From Mycteria americana (lineage: Eukaryota; Chordata; Aves; Ciconiiformes; Ciconiidae), in assembly GCF_035582795.1 (NCBI RefSeq), contig NC_134372.1, positions 38,044,316 through 38,108,315 of the forward strand: a DNA stretch of 64,000 nt. Direction: 5' to 3'. Positions 23,688 through 34,662 of the stretch are shown here, one piece after another. How positions within the stretch are numbered: the first letter of the stretch is position 1; each line of letters opens with the position of its first letter. Position numbers and translations under genes: made by a program. Below the pieces are notes generated by a model that was given only the letters and a program-made list of their open reading frames with translations, made no database searches and was not told the DNA's origin.

Positions 23688-23829
23688 TTGAAATCTAGTG
23701 TATTTTGAAGTTAGTTATTAATGGCTGTGGTCTCTGCTCAGTCTCTGTACATCTCTCTCATTATGGTTAAGGTAGTGAGGTGCAGACCTTGCAGACGGTC
23801 CTGTGGAACCTGCAGCACGATCCCTGCAG

Positions 23830-26800
23830 GTGAGTGCTTTGCTCTGGGTTCGTCTGCACGAGCCTTGTTCCAGGACGTTGCTTTTCTAATCCTGGAGATG
23901 TAAGACTGCACAGATTGCACGGGCACATGCGTGCTACTACGGTGGTTGTGGGAACTTCTGTTTCACTCATTGGAAGGTCCAGCATGCAAGTTATAATGCT
24001 ATCAGCAACAACAGAAAAGCCAGCAACTTATCTCTGTTTTAAGTCATTTGAAAGATAATGCCTGAATTATATGAAACAGGAAGGTATCTGTCCTTCCTTT
24101 TTGCAACAGGCCTTTTCTTTCTTTCAAAAAACTGTAGTTAAGCTATAATTAAGGTTTAAATATACAAGGATATTTTTAATATTAGTTGGTGAGGTAATCA
24201 AGAATTGACCTCACTGACGTCAATGGCAAAACTCCCACTGGCTGTGCTGTAGTCAGGTTTTCATTCAATAAAAAGATGATAAAGAATCTGATTCATAATG
24301 AAGGGAGGAAAAGATGAATCAACCCAAGCTGCGTGGGTAGAGTTTTCCTGTGTTATTAACTGTGCAGTGCCATCAAAACAACAAGGTCTGTCCTTATCTG
24401 CTGTAGTATTTATGATTATTCTTTACTTACATACGACTAAACACAGTTAGCCCTCACGTCACTCCTGCCAAAGCGTGTGTTGAGCTCTCATTGTTGTCAA
24501 TGGAAACTGTTGAGTGCTGAGTTTTTCTGAAAATCTCTTGATAATATTTTAACACAAGAAGTATGTTGAAATTGTCATCTGAATTACAGCTTTTTTATGA
24601 CATAGAGGTTGATTAGGTATTGTTCCTGGATGATTTTTTAAACAGATGTGCTTTTTAGTATGTATACTATATACATTAAAAATCTTTCTCTCTTTTTCTC
24701 CTGTGATAGTTTCGACCATTACATTTTGCTATCGTAAGAGCAAATAATATGACCACTTATATCTATAATTTCATTTGACATCTTTCGCTGAGTGAACATA
24801 CTGAGTGAATGTCATAGCCCAGAAATAATTTCTTGCAGTGTCCCTAATTATTGTGGATTTGGGTTAATATTTGGAAAAATGTCTGGTATAAACTATTCAA
24901 TTAGCTTTGTGTGTTTATATCTGATTAATTATATTATATATAGTGCTTTTCTGTTAGAATAAATATTTACTGTCAGTAACAGAAATTGTCAAATAACATG
25001 TTAAGTCAGTTGTGTTTGGCCAGCCCGAAGTGGCTATTATTTTCAGCACTAGACTTTCTTTTTTATTTTTAATTAACATTTTAATTTGCATGTCATTTTC
25101 AGGCAAAACAGAATCACTTAGTTTTTTCTCTGGTCTGGGTTATGCTCTTTTCAGTGCTTCTCATGGTCATTTGGGTTATCTTTATATAATAAATATGCAT
25201 TGATGCGTTATCTTAATTGAGCAGGGTACCAATATCCTATTATTTCCCTACCTTTAAAGCAACCCAAACCCAGTCCTTGTATAGTATTATCTATGTTAGC
25301 TGAGTTCTAAAGTTTGTTCTTTTGTTTTCTAATAGAATGTCCTTTAAAGTGTAAGAGCTGTGTGTCCTTAATCACTATAACTGCACACACGTGTGTGATG
25401 AAGATTGGGATTATGCAGGCTGTTCAGGTACTATTACCACATGACATCCTTTTCTTTTGCCTGAGAAAATGTATCCAAGGTATTTCTAGCAAATTCCTTA
25501 AATGAAACTGGAGTATGTAAGGTTTGCATATTGAATGAAAAAAAAAATGCTCAAGATTTTTACTTCTGGATTCTAACCAGCTGAAAAGATATACAGGTCT
25601 CTGTCTCCTGCAGTTCTTTGACTACCCAGAAAAATAAACCATTCAGTGAATAGTTAACTTGGGGCACTTGGTCAAAATGAGTATACTGCCTTGGTTGCCA
25701 CAGCCAAAATCTGCCCCTGTTCTAAGATGTCAAGAACAGGGTGAATTTCATGTGCTCTTTTAATATTGTTTCCCATGAGGTCAATGGCCATTTCTTCTGG
25801 CAGTCTCTCTGGCTGCCCTCTGTGGAAACAGAACCTGGAAGATTAGGGGAGAATTAATGAATTAGTAGTTGGAAACACAAGTTTGGAATGATTAAAGCCC
25901 AAGGCTGCTATGAGTTAGCATATCTCTTAAAAAGGTGCTGGTAAGACCCATAACACTGTAGTTTAGATGCAGTGGTCCAAATTCGGTGTCAATGACTAGA
26001 AATAAGAGAAGGATTTAGTCACTTCTTTTGATACCATCTTGTTGAATCTCTGACTTAATAATTTCCAAATGATTTCACATAAATTGATTACGCAGCTGCT
26101 GCTGGTTTCCGTATTTCAGCAGCTCTGAACGCGGGGCCCTCAGGAGATTATAAAAACAGATTTGGGGCTGTCTTGGCACTACTGGCTTTAGGCCTGCCTG
26201 ACACTGATCATAGCTAATTTGGCTGCAGAGCCCTTGGTTGGTACAGTACAATATGAAATGGATCCAGATCTTTGCTCTGTGTCTGTTCTTCCCTGTGAAG
26301 AACTTCAGGAAGAATATTCAGTAATGACCACCGGAGCGAAAATTGCCCATAAGGAAGAGAGCAGACTTTATTCAGTAAATACAAATATTTCTGAGACAAA
26401 GTTATATTGCGGTAATATAGAATTGTGAATGCTTGCACATCAAGATTTATGTGTCGCTAATGTTTTTTGCATTACCTTTTTGTCCCCTGAACTCTGGATG
26501 TTACAGAGCTTTGCAGAAATTCTAACGAGCCCTTCTGTGCTGGAACGCATCAAGTAAATTGCCCGCAAATACAGCTAGACTTGTGCTGAGCTAAATGTGG
26601 GCACTGCAGTGCCCAATTGTAATTGTTTCCAACTGGGATTACTGTACTTTCAGTAAATCTATAGACATGGGATGAAATATTTAAAATTGCTTGGCAGTTA
26701 AATATTTGCTAGTGTGCTTCGCTTTTGAGAAATAGGAAACCTTTGTGATTCATAGCGCTGTATCATTGCAATCAACGGACGCTGCTTTGCCATTAAGTTC

Positions 26801-27436
26801 AGTGAATGTAGGATTGAGAACAAATGAACTAATCCGAATACAAAGTTCTTTGCGATAGGGGAGACAAGAAGAATTGAATTTGTGATTGCTACACCTGTGG
26901 CTGTGGAAATGGATCAATGCCATATTGGCTAATGAAACAATGGCATTAAATATTATCTCTTTGGATCACTATTTTTTTTTCAAGCTAGTACAATGCCATT
27001 TGACATAACTACCACTATTTTTTTGTAGTTACATCAGAATAGCATTGCATAAGTAAGATAAAAAAACCCCCAATTATTGTAATTACTGTCACTTACAAAA
27101 GTTGACAAGTTACTGTAGCAGAATAATATTTTTAAATGCATTGCTTTTTCTAAGTTGCATGAAAATCATACGTGAGCTGCCATATTTTAGTACTCAACAA
27201 CATGAATGCATAAAAACATTTTTGTTCATTTGTTCCAAGATGGTCTGTGAATAATGATAGATTCATAAAAGCTAATTACAGTGAACTCCCAAAGCAGCTG
27301 GTTGGTTGAGTTAGTAACTGAAAAATCAACACAACCTGTCTATAAAAGATTCTGACAAAGTGAATACAAATTTAAGTCTAAATAAATACTTATTCTTTTA
27401 TTCAAATAGGTTTTAAAACTGATTTAATCTTCGCAG
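23830..27436. other. Intron D2-E of the CAP-EGF locus
   Basis: No clear repeat or RNA gene. A 69-codon frame at 26219-26428 (AAEPLVGTVQYEMDPDLCSV...) follows a weak acceptor but matches nothing I know and has no fitting donor. 26560-26960 is of mixed, non-repetitive composition and is a candidate for conserved non-coding sequence. Confidence 0.4.
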
Positions 27437-27562
27437 CACCTCCCCAGACATGGACAAACCAAAGACTACGCTGCCATGGGAAGAAGTGCTATAATGAAGG
27501 ATACTTGAACACTGATAGCTGTAAATGCATATGCCAATCTGGGTATCATGGGAATTTCTGTG

Positions 27563-30500
27563 GTATGTATATTGCATTACCCTGAACTCCTCTCAAATCT
27601 GTACAAGATCAAAGTACTTTTCTGTTAGCTACTTTTAATTTAGAATTTGTGACCCTGCTGGTTCTGTCTACCAGCTTGACTGCTTTCTGTTTAAGAGAAT
27701 GCATAAACGTGTAATGTATAAATTGAGACAGAACCGTGTATAAATTGGTTTTTATTATTGTTGCCTGTTGCAGTATTCTCCCCCACCAGCCCCTTTGGAA
27801 CATCCGTTTACTTTTGAGATTTCCCAGACTGAGAACTCTGTACAGAAATGATATATTTAGGAAAGGTAAAATTACCTTCACATAATTCTGATTGTAAGTA
27901 GGTACCATTTTGTAACATTCCCGTTCATCTGCCTACAACTCCAGATACTGGTGGATGTTACCTTAAGTTGTTCTATTGAAATTTTTTTCGATTTTATTTC
28001 CTTATTTCTGTTAAAATAATATTTTTCATTAATTTAGTTGGCTTCTCTATCTGGCACCTTCATCTCCCACTCAATTAAGGGAATAACTGGAATGTTTTGA
28101 CAGCCACGTAAATATTCTGGGAAGGGATGACATCTCGGGGCAGTAGTGCATACAACCATGCTACTGCTGCCCTCAAGGATAAATAAACAAATGTCAGCTC
28201 AGGGGAGTACCACTGATCCCGTGCGAGAGGTTGATGCATATGGAAGAGGATCTTGGATGACTCTACCTTCAGAAAAACGGAAGCGCAAGGGCAGGAATTT
28301 TCTTATATTTTCCTTGACTTTGTCTTTCAGTTTTGGACAAATATTGTACTGCCCTCTGTTTGGCATCGTATTTACATATGATGTTGTATTATAGCAATGC
28401 ATACAGTTACATAGTCCAGGTCTTAAATCGTGTGAAGGATTTCTCAAAAATCTCTTGTAAGCTTTGTGAAAACAAGTACCTATGCTCTCTTAAAACAGTT
28501 TTGATCCTCTAAATCACGAAGTATCCTCATACTTTCTTTCTTTTTTTTTTTCTTCCCCCCTCCTCCCCCCCCCCCCCCCCCCCGGCACACTCATAGACTA
28601 TGTGTATATGAATCCACAGGGCTACTGTCTTGTTCATTCAGCTACTTTCTTACGATGTGGTTCTTACACAATTATTGCAATGATTTTCCATTCACATTCT
28701 TCAGTGCATTTACCACAGGCTCTTCTTTTATTTACATGCTTCGGTCAGAATGTACAACTAGCATCCGTAGCTCTGCTGCACAGACTGAGTCATAGTTAAA
28801 GGGTATATTGGATTATGGGGTTTTCTTTACACAAAAGAAAATCTGACTTTTCATGGTTTTAAGCTCCATTGAAGGTTGATGCAGCTTTGATTCTTCTGCA
28901 AATCTCTGACATGAGTTTTGTTCCATGGTTTATGCTTATCCTCTTTTTTTGTTTTCTTCTTCTCTTTCAGTGATGTGGTCTGAATTAGCATGCTCACTTG
29001 TCAAAATGTCATTCAGTTTTACATTAATCGGAGTTCACTTGCATGCTTCAGACAGCTTTTACTTTTTAGAGATTTTGTACACTGTTCAATACTAAAAAAT
29101 AGCCTAAAACCAGCAAGGAACAGAGATGAAATCATTACACCTTCAGGGCAGCTATAATTTCCTATCTGTAGCTACTAGCCCACCATCCATGATGACATGC
29201 TTCCAGTTTTTGTTTGGGACACTGTTTACAGGATACATACCCACTGAGGTGCCAGAGAGACAGTGTTTGTTTAGTCAGTGTGACACACCAAGGAGAGCAG
29301 AGCTTTTCCTATCATGGAAACATACCTCATGACTTAGTGGCAATGGACTCGACATGTCCCGTATCCTTTTCAAGGTAAGTATTGGCACACGGTCTGCATA
29401 ATGATCTGACATTCACATGTGAGCACGTTGGTATTTCTGTTTCCCGGTGCTTTAAACTTGCTTTGGATTTTAGTGAAATTATCTGAACAGATTATTGTCC
29501 TGATGAGCCAACACATTGTCATCCCTATGTCCTTGTTAATACAATACTATGAGTCTGGCTGTATTATCCCTGTGAAAAATAAGGAGAATTTTGTAGGTGA
29601 GCTCATGCGTCCCTTTACATCCTTTCTCATTCTTCCTGTGGAACAGCCTCACTGATGCATAGTTCCAAATTTTTCCTGTGTTTTCTGTCTGTGCATGTTA
29701 AGAAGAGCTTTGGAATCATTTGGGAAATAAGCTGTAATTTGCTCTTTTATGAACCCAAAAATCACTGTGCTATGAATATGTATTGAGAACTTCAAGGAAA
29801 AAAATGTGGAAGAATTGTTAGTAATAATGATTTTAGCTGATTCCAAGGATGCTCTCATAGCATAAAATCATTAGGACTTTTAAAACTATGTGGAGTATTG
29901 CAGTGAATAAGAAGTGCAACGCTTAGTGCAGAATGGGTTTAACAGAAATTTATACTCAAAAACATGCCACTGGAACTTTAAAAATACAACTATAGTAGAC
30001 AAATAAGGGAAATGAAGCCATAAATCAGTGTTAGCGACAACCCCTGGGACAGGTGGAACACAAGTTACATTTTCTAGGACCAAATAAAGCCTCTAAGGAA
30101 GTATCTGGGCCAAATTTTAATGAAAAAGAGTAGCCATAGCAGTTACATTTTAGGTATTGGTAACACAATGAGTAGCAGAAAAAACCTGAAAAATTATTTA
30201 ATTGTCAGTGAAACATGAGAAGCCTGGTTATCCTTATGCTCTGTTGTGCTTTTCCTGCTGAACTGGTAATTGGATGCAAGTAAAATGGCAGTCTATGATA
30301 AGTATACTGGATAGTATAGACTATAACTATATTCGGTTTACAGTGGAATTGCTGCAGTGCTCAGAGTTCAGTTGACAATTGTACTGTGGGTATTGCAGGG
30401 ATTTTTACCCCAGCGCTTGCAGGTGGCACTGGCAGAGCACCAGCTCCGAGTTACTTGCCGCACCATTCCTCAAACGCCAGCTTGCTGAATGTCATGGTCT

Positions 30501-30883
30501 GGCTAATTTATATCAGTCTGAAGTCTTTGCACAAGTCTCCCAGTCATAAGAATGGATAGAAGACAGCTCTAAATATTGTTAGTGTTCCCAACCAATGGGT
30601 AATGTTACACCCAGAGAGCATTTTCTAGGCTGGCAGTGGGAACGCTACAGGGTAGCGTGACAGGGGAGCTGCTCTGCAGCCTCTCCATCTGCGTTGCAGT
30701 TGTGTCCAGCCCTTCTCCACACAGTACAAAAGCCAGTCACTGAATTCATTTCAAGGTGTCTGTTCAGTCCTAATTGTATGTTTTGCTTTCCCATGCATGC
30801 TCAATTTTAGATATATGCCTGATTGCATGCAACACCTTATTTAATTCCTATTCTTTTTTTTTTTGTTTTTGTTTTTTAAACAG
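27563..30883. other. Intron E-F of the CAP-EGF locus
   Basis: AT-rich intronic DNA with scattered frames of 65-100 codons that show no domain. The one distinct item is the pyrimidine tract at 28530-28583. Confidence 0.5.
28530..28583 (+). repeat. Polypyrimidine tract with long C-run
   Basis: CTTTCTTTC and a T-run, then CTTCCCCCCTCCTC, ending in a run of about 19 C. A homopurine:homopyrimidine block able to adopt triplex or i-motif forms and prone to sequencing error. Confidence 0.85.
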
Positions 30884-31179
30884 AATGGGAGGCTGGAAGC
30901 ACATTGCTGAGCAACCTCACGTGGCTATTTTCATCTGCTCTGATAACAATGTGCATACTGAGCAAAGAAAATATTTGTTCTCTCCTTAGGAGATAGTTTT
31001 AATGCATATTCACTGTGTTCATCCTGTGACTTGGAGCTTTCATGTTTCTAATTCCAATCTGTTCGATCTCCTACTTAAAATCTAAAATAAGTCTGTAGTA
31101 ATTCATGCAGCTAGTGTATGTTTGGCTAAGAATGTATTGATAGTTTGTTTCATTTTCTTCTGTAGAAAAGAAGTAAAGC

Positions 31180-31185
31180 AATAAA
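31180..31185 (+). terminator. AATAAA downstream of CAP-EGF last exon
   Basis: A canonical hexamer 184 nt after the exon F stop codon, a normal distance for a short 3' UTR. This supports exon F as a true terminal exon, though AATAAA is common by chance in AT-rich DNA. Confidence 0.45.
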
Positions 31186-32375
31186 GACAACTTCAGGCCT
31201 TACTGAGCCCATTATTTTCCTGAATTTCTGTATGTGAAGGGGAATCTGAAAACACATTCATACACCTGAAATGTGATTCAGCCTTATTTTGGCATTGCTC
31301 TTCTATAATTTACAAGCAGAAGAGACTCACTTCTGAGTTACTTTAGCCCTCGTTTAGCAAAGATTTTGTATGTCAAGGAGAATAGTAAATCCTTTAATGA
31401 CTCCAGCTACCAGAGAGATTAAGCCCCTAACATAACCAAAGCATAAAAGGACTTACCATAAACTAAATTAAATCATCCAAACTCAGCTCATCAATAGATA
31501 TGAAGCAATGGGCAGAAGAGAGAAATCAATTTAGCATCTTAGTAGATCAGGGGACTCACTATTCTCTTGCAGCGCTTTTCCAGTACGCAGATAATAAAAA
31601 CTAGCACCTCTACAGTTTAAATCAATCCAAATACAGTTATTAAATGATAAAGTCACCGGGGAGGTAGGAGATGTGGTGTGGTGTTGAAATAGCTTTTTAC
31701 TGTGGAGTCACAAGTGAAATAAATTTGTAGGAACTCATTGTACTTGTGTAAGCTGCAGAACCTCTGTGCAACGTAGCAGGATTGGGAAGGTGCTCAAAGG
31801 ATCCCGGGAAGCAGAGGCGGGGAGCGTGCTGCAGGCAGCGAGGTGTGCTGGTTGGCAGGTGATGGACGAGAGCCTCCTGAAACAATCGGCATAACTGCTG
31901 GCATAAAACAGCACCAGGAGATTATACCTTAAAACTGAATCACGCTGAAAATATTTAAAGGTGAAAATAAGAGAGAAATGAAACGGTGCTGGTCTTGGCC
32001 TGGCTTTTTCTCTTTCAGGTGTCCAGAATGACTTGCTGTCCAGTGGAGCTTATTGGTAAAGTGCAGCTTAACGATTTTGATAAGGAACCGTGATAAACAT
32101 CCTCAAATTATTTCTGTAAGGATTAGAAACGAAGACAATTCTAATCCTCTTCTGTAATTATGCTGCATGCTTCAAAACTCTGATTTCAATAACGCTGTTA
32201 AATAAAAATGACACCTAATTTACTTAATGGAGCAGGTTATGTAGACCTTCAGTTTTGTTAAGAGAGCTAAGTTACAAGTATAAAAAAAACCAAGATGCAA
32301 TTAATGCTGCCTTGATAGTAGTTACAAAGACAACTGAACCCTTTCAAGAGAGAATGATTTTATTTTATTTTTCAA

Positions 32376-32397
32376 GCAATTACCCTATTGTAATTGC
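32376..32397. promoter_or_regulatory. Palindromic homeodomain-type site
   Basis: GCAATTA and TAATTGC form a perfect 7-bp inverted repeat with an 8-bp spacer. Each arm contains the TAAT/ATTA homeodomain core. A functional role is inference. Confidence 0.25.
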
Positions 32398-34641
32398 TGC
32401 TCGTAATCTGGCCTGCTTGATACAAATTCAGGATTTCATTGAACATTCAGAGCATCACAGAGGAATATCACAGCTTTGCACTCTCTTTGGAAAAGTGCCT
32501 ATACATTGGTGATCTTATTATAGTATTTCTCCATCAAACAATTTGGATTCGCTTTCCTGTAATACCAAGTTGCTTATATTTATTCCCATCACATTTCATA
32601 AAATGAATGTGAATTACAATGGGGTTTTTTCAGCTCTTCAAAGAATAAATGAATAACAAATTCCTAAAGAAGAGTAAGGAAAATAGTTCACTGTGAAGTT
32701 TAGCAATGATCTATAATGGATCAAGACAGGAATAGCGTTAAAGTCGGTGCAGCAAAGTACCCTGGAGAATTTTCTTCCCTTTCAGGGCGAGTGTAGTTGT
32801 CACTAAATGTAAACCTTATTAAATCCAGGCAGATAGTGTTGTATGGTGGTGCAATATGAACCCTTGTAAAAATAAAACTGGTGGTAAACTATGTGAGATT
32901 GAGACAAATAATGCATGTTGCCACACCTAATGTTTTCTAACCAACTTTTCTTTAATGCCAAGTTTCAAAAGAGAACAGTGGTCATTAAAATCTATGGGAT
33001 TGCAGGCTTGTTTATCTACACAAGCCTGTACATGCTACCTTTGCATTGAAACCCATCTACGGTGAAAAAGGGAGAAATGCATAGAAAGAACTTGTGGAAC
33101 AGGTAAAATTATAGTCTTAGTTTAAAGAAATCTCAACCAAATTAATGCAAAGAAGGAGATGCTTGTAAAAGAAGCATAAGCTTTTATGAGTTACAAAAAT
33201 TAGATACAGAGGGAACTGATGTGGAAAATGCAATAAAATTCTATGTAGTCAGACTGAGACAGAGATTACTCACATGGACAGGATAAGGTTCCAAGTTATT
33301 TTAACATTCTTAGTACTAATACTGATGAAATCCATAATCTCTTTGTCAACATTGTGTATCATTTTATGATGTCTTCATCTTTTTACTGCACATTTTAAAA
33401 AATAACTTGTAATATCCTTTGATTACGCTCAGTAAAACTTTATCAGAACCTTATTTTGGTGGTGTTACATGATTTTTTGTTGATCCAATTCTGTCAAAAG
33501 CATTAAAATGAATGAACGTGCCTATAGCTCCAGCATATATAATGTATAACTTCTACTAATTAAGTTTCCTAGAGCCATCTCCATATCACATGTTCTGAAA
33601 TGAGATATGAAGGCTTGAGACTTGGTTTGCAACAATGGTTTAGCTTGGTGCAACTCTTAAAGTAATTTTAAAATGATCTGCAAATCATCCTGAAGAAGAG
33701 CACCTAGAATGGGTTCTGCTGGTTATGTTTTCAAGGTGTTTGTATGGATGTTGCAATATGATCATGAATTCCCCTATGCCAGTAGATGCTGGAGCATAGG
33801 TATATGTAATTTTGTATATAATTTTCTAATTTGTACATATATTTCTGTGAACACAAATGTGTGTGACTGAAAATCCGGACTCAGAATTTTAAGTTAGTCT
33901 TACATGAACACTGAAGTATAAGAATAATTCTTAAACTGAGTGGATTTTATCTTAACAAGAAGTTAGTGGCATGGATAGAATCTGCTAAAAAAGAATGTGC
34001 ATCTGTCGCTTTGCTTTCAGTCCTATATAGTCTACTGTTTCAGTGAGATGCAAGGATACTATTTAGTGGCAATGAGAGATGCACTTTACTCATAATTATC
34101 ATTAAAAGGGTTAATGCAGAATGTAGAGGTGACTAGATACATTATTTTATTACAATAATAGACTCACTGAGGAAAAACTCTTTTATGACACATTCCATTA
34201 TTGCTGTTACAGACCCGTAATTTGAAGATTACTGCTCAAAAACCCAGACGAAATGATTTTACAATCATGGGCCCATTAAAGGTTTAAGAATTGTCTGGTT
34301 AGATTAGGAAGAATTTAGTTGTGGAAAATGTTGTGTGATTTATTATGCTACTTAAAAAGTGCACAGACACGTGTGCTTGTAAAGCAGGCGGCATCTGCGG
34401 AACAGCCAGGTCCCCTCTGTGCTGCGTGCGGGGCCTTCTCACCTATGGGTAAACTTTGTTTGTATCGATCTGCTTCTTATTTCTATATCTTTAGCATAGT
34501 AGAAGTATTTATTTTAACATCCAGTTCTCTCATCCCTAGTAGACAAGATGTGATACTATTGATCCTCAGGCCAGTCATCCATTAGGCATCCATTAAGATC
34601 CAGAGTGATAGACAAATGTGAATTACAATTATTATAATTCC

Positions 34642-34662
34642 ATCAAAGGGCTGCATCAAAGG
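34642..34662 (+). promoter_or_regulatory. Two tandem TCF/LEF-type sites
   Basis: ATCAAAGG occurs at 34642-34649 and again at 34655-34662, 13 bp centre to centre and in the same orientation. This fits the WWCAAAGG consensus. Binding is inference. Confidence 0.25.

Larger units (their letters stand above)
16604..30996 (+). pseudogene. CAP-domain / EGF-like gene of CLEC18/PI15 type, probably decaying
   Basis: Collinear exon-like blocks. A, 16604-about 16721: MALEWAGHCVLQHG...GGQNW, the CAP helix WA..C..(E)HG and G(E/Q)N motif. B, 18976-19046: HAGTKPLQWCWQRSQ, at the place of C...CGHYTQ. C, 20033-20128: LVWARTKYV...GQEALD...VVCNQSP, starting exactly at the CAP intron site before VVWA. D, 23088-23178: IDWKAMQPDIPGDLCPEC, at the place of the hinge GxxCSxC. 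D2, 23742-23829: RCRPCRRSCGTC. E, 27437-27562: an EGF repeat with CHGKKCYNEGYLN, CKCIC and GYHGNFC. F, 30884-30996: a tail with NLTWLFSSALITMCIL, then stop. Phases chain from B to C and from C (second frame) through F. Decay signs: a +1 frameshift inside C, HYTQ become QRSQ, VGCG become VRHG, and a conserved Cys become Pro in B; the A-B joint and first exon are not found. Relatives are secreted or membrane-anchored CAP proteins. It could be active if C is spliced otherwise. Confidence 0.65.

Noticed and set aside
32020-32054. Small exon-like block reading VQNDLLSSGAYW, slightly like a CLEC18 lectin-domain segment
   Set aside because: Too short, it lies beyond the presumed terminal exon of the CAP-EGF locus, and the similarity is only a few residues.
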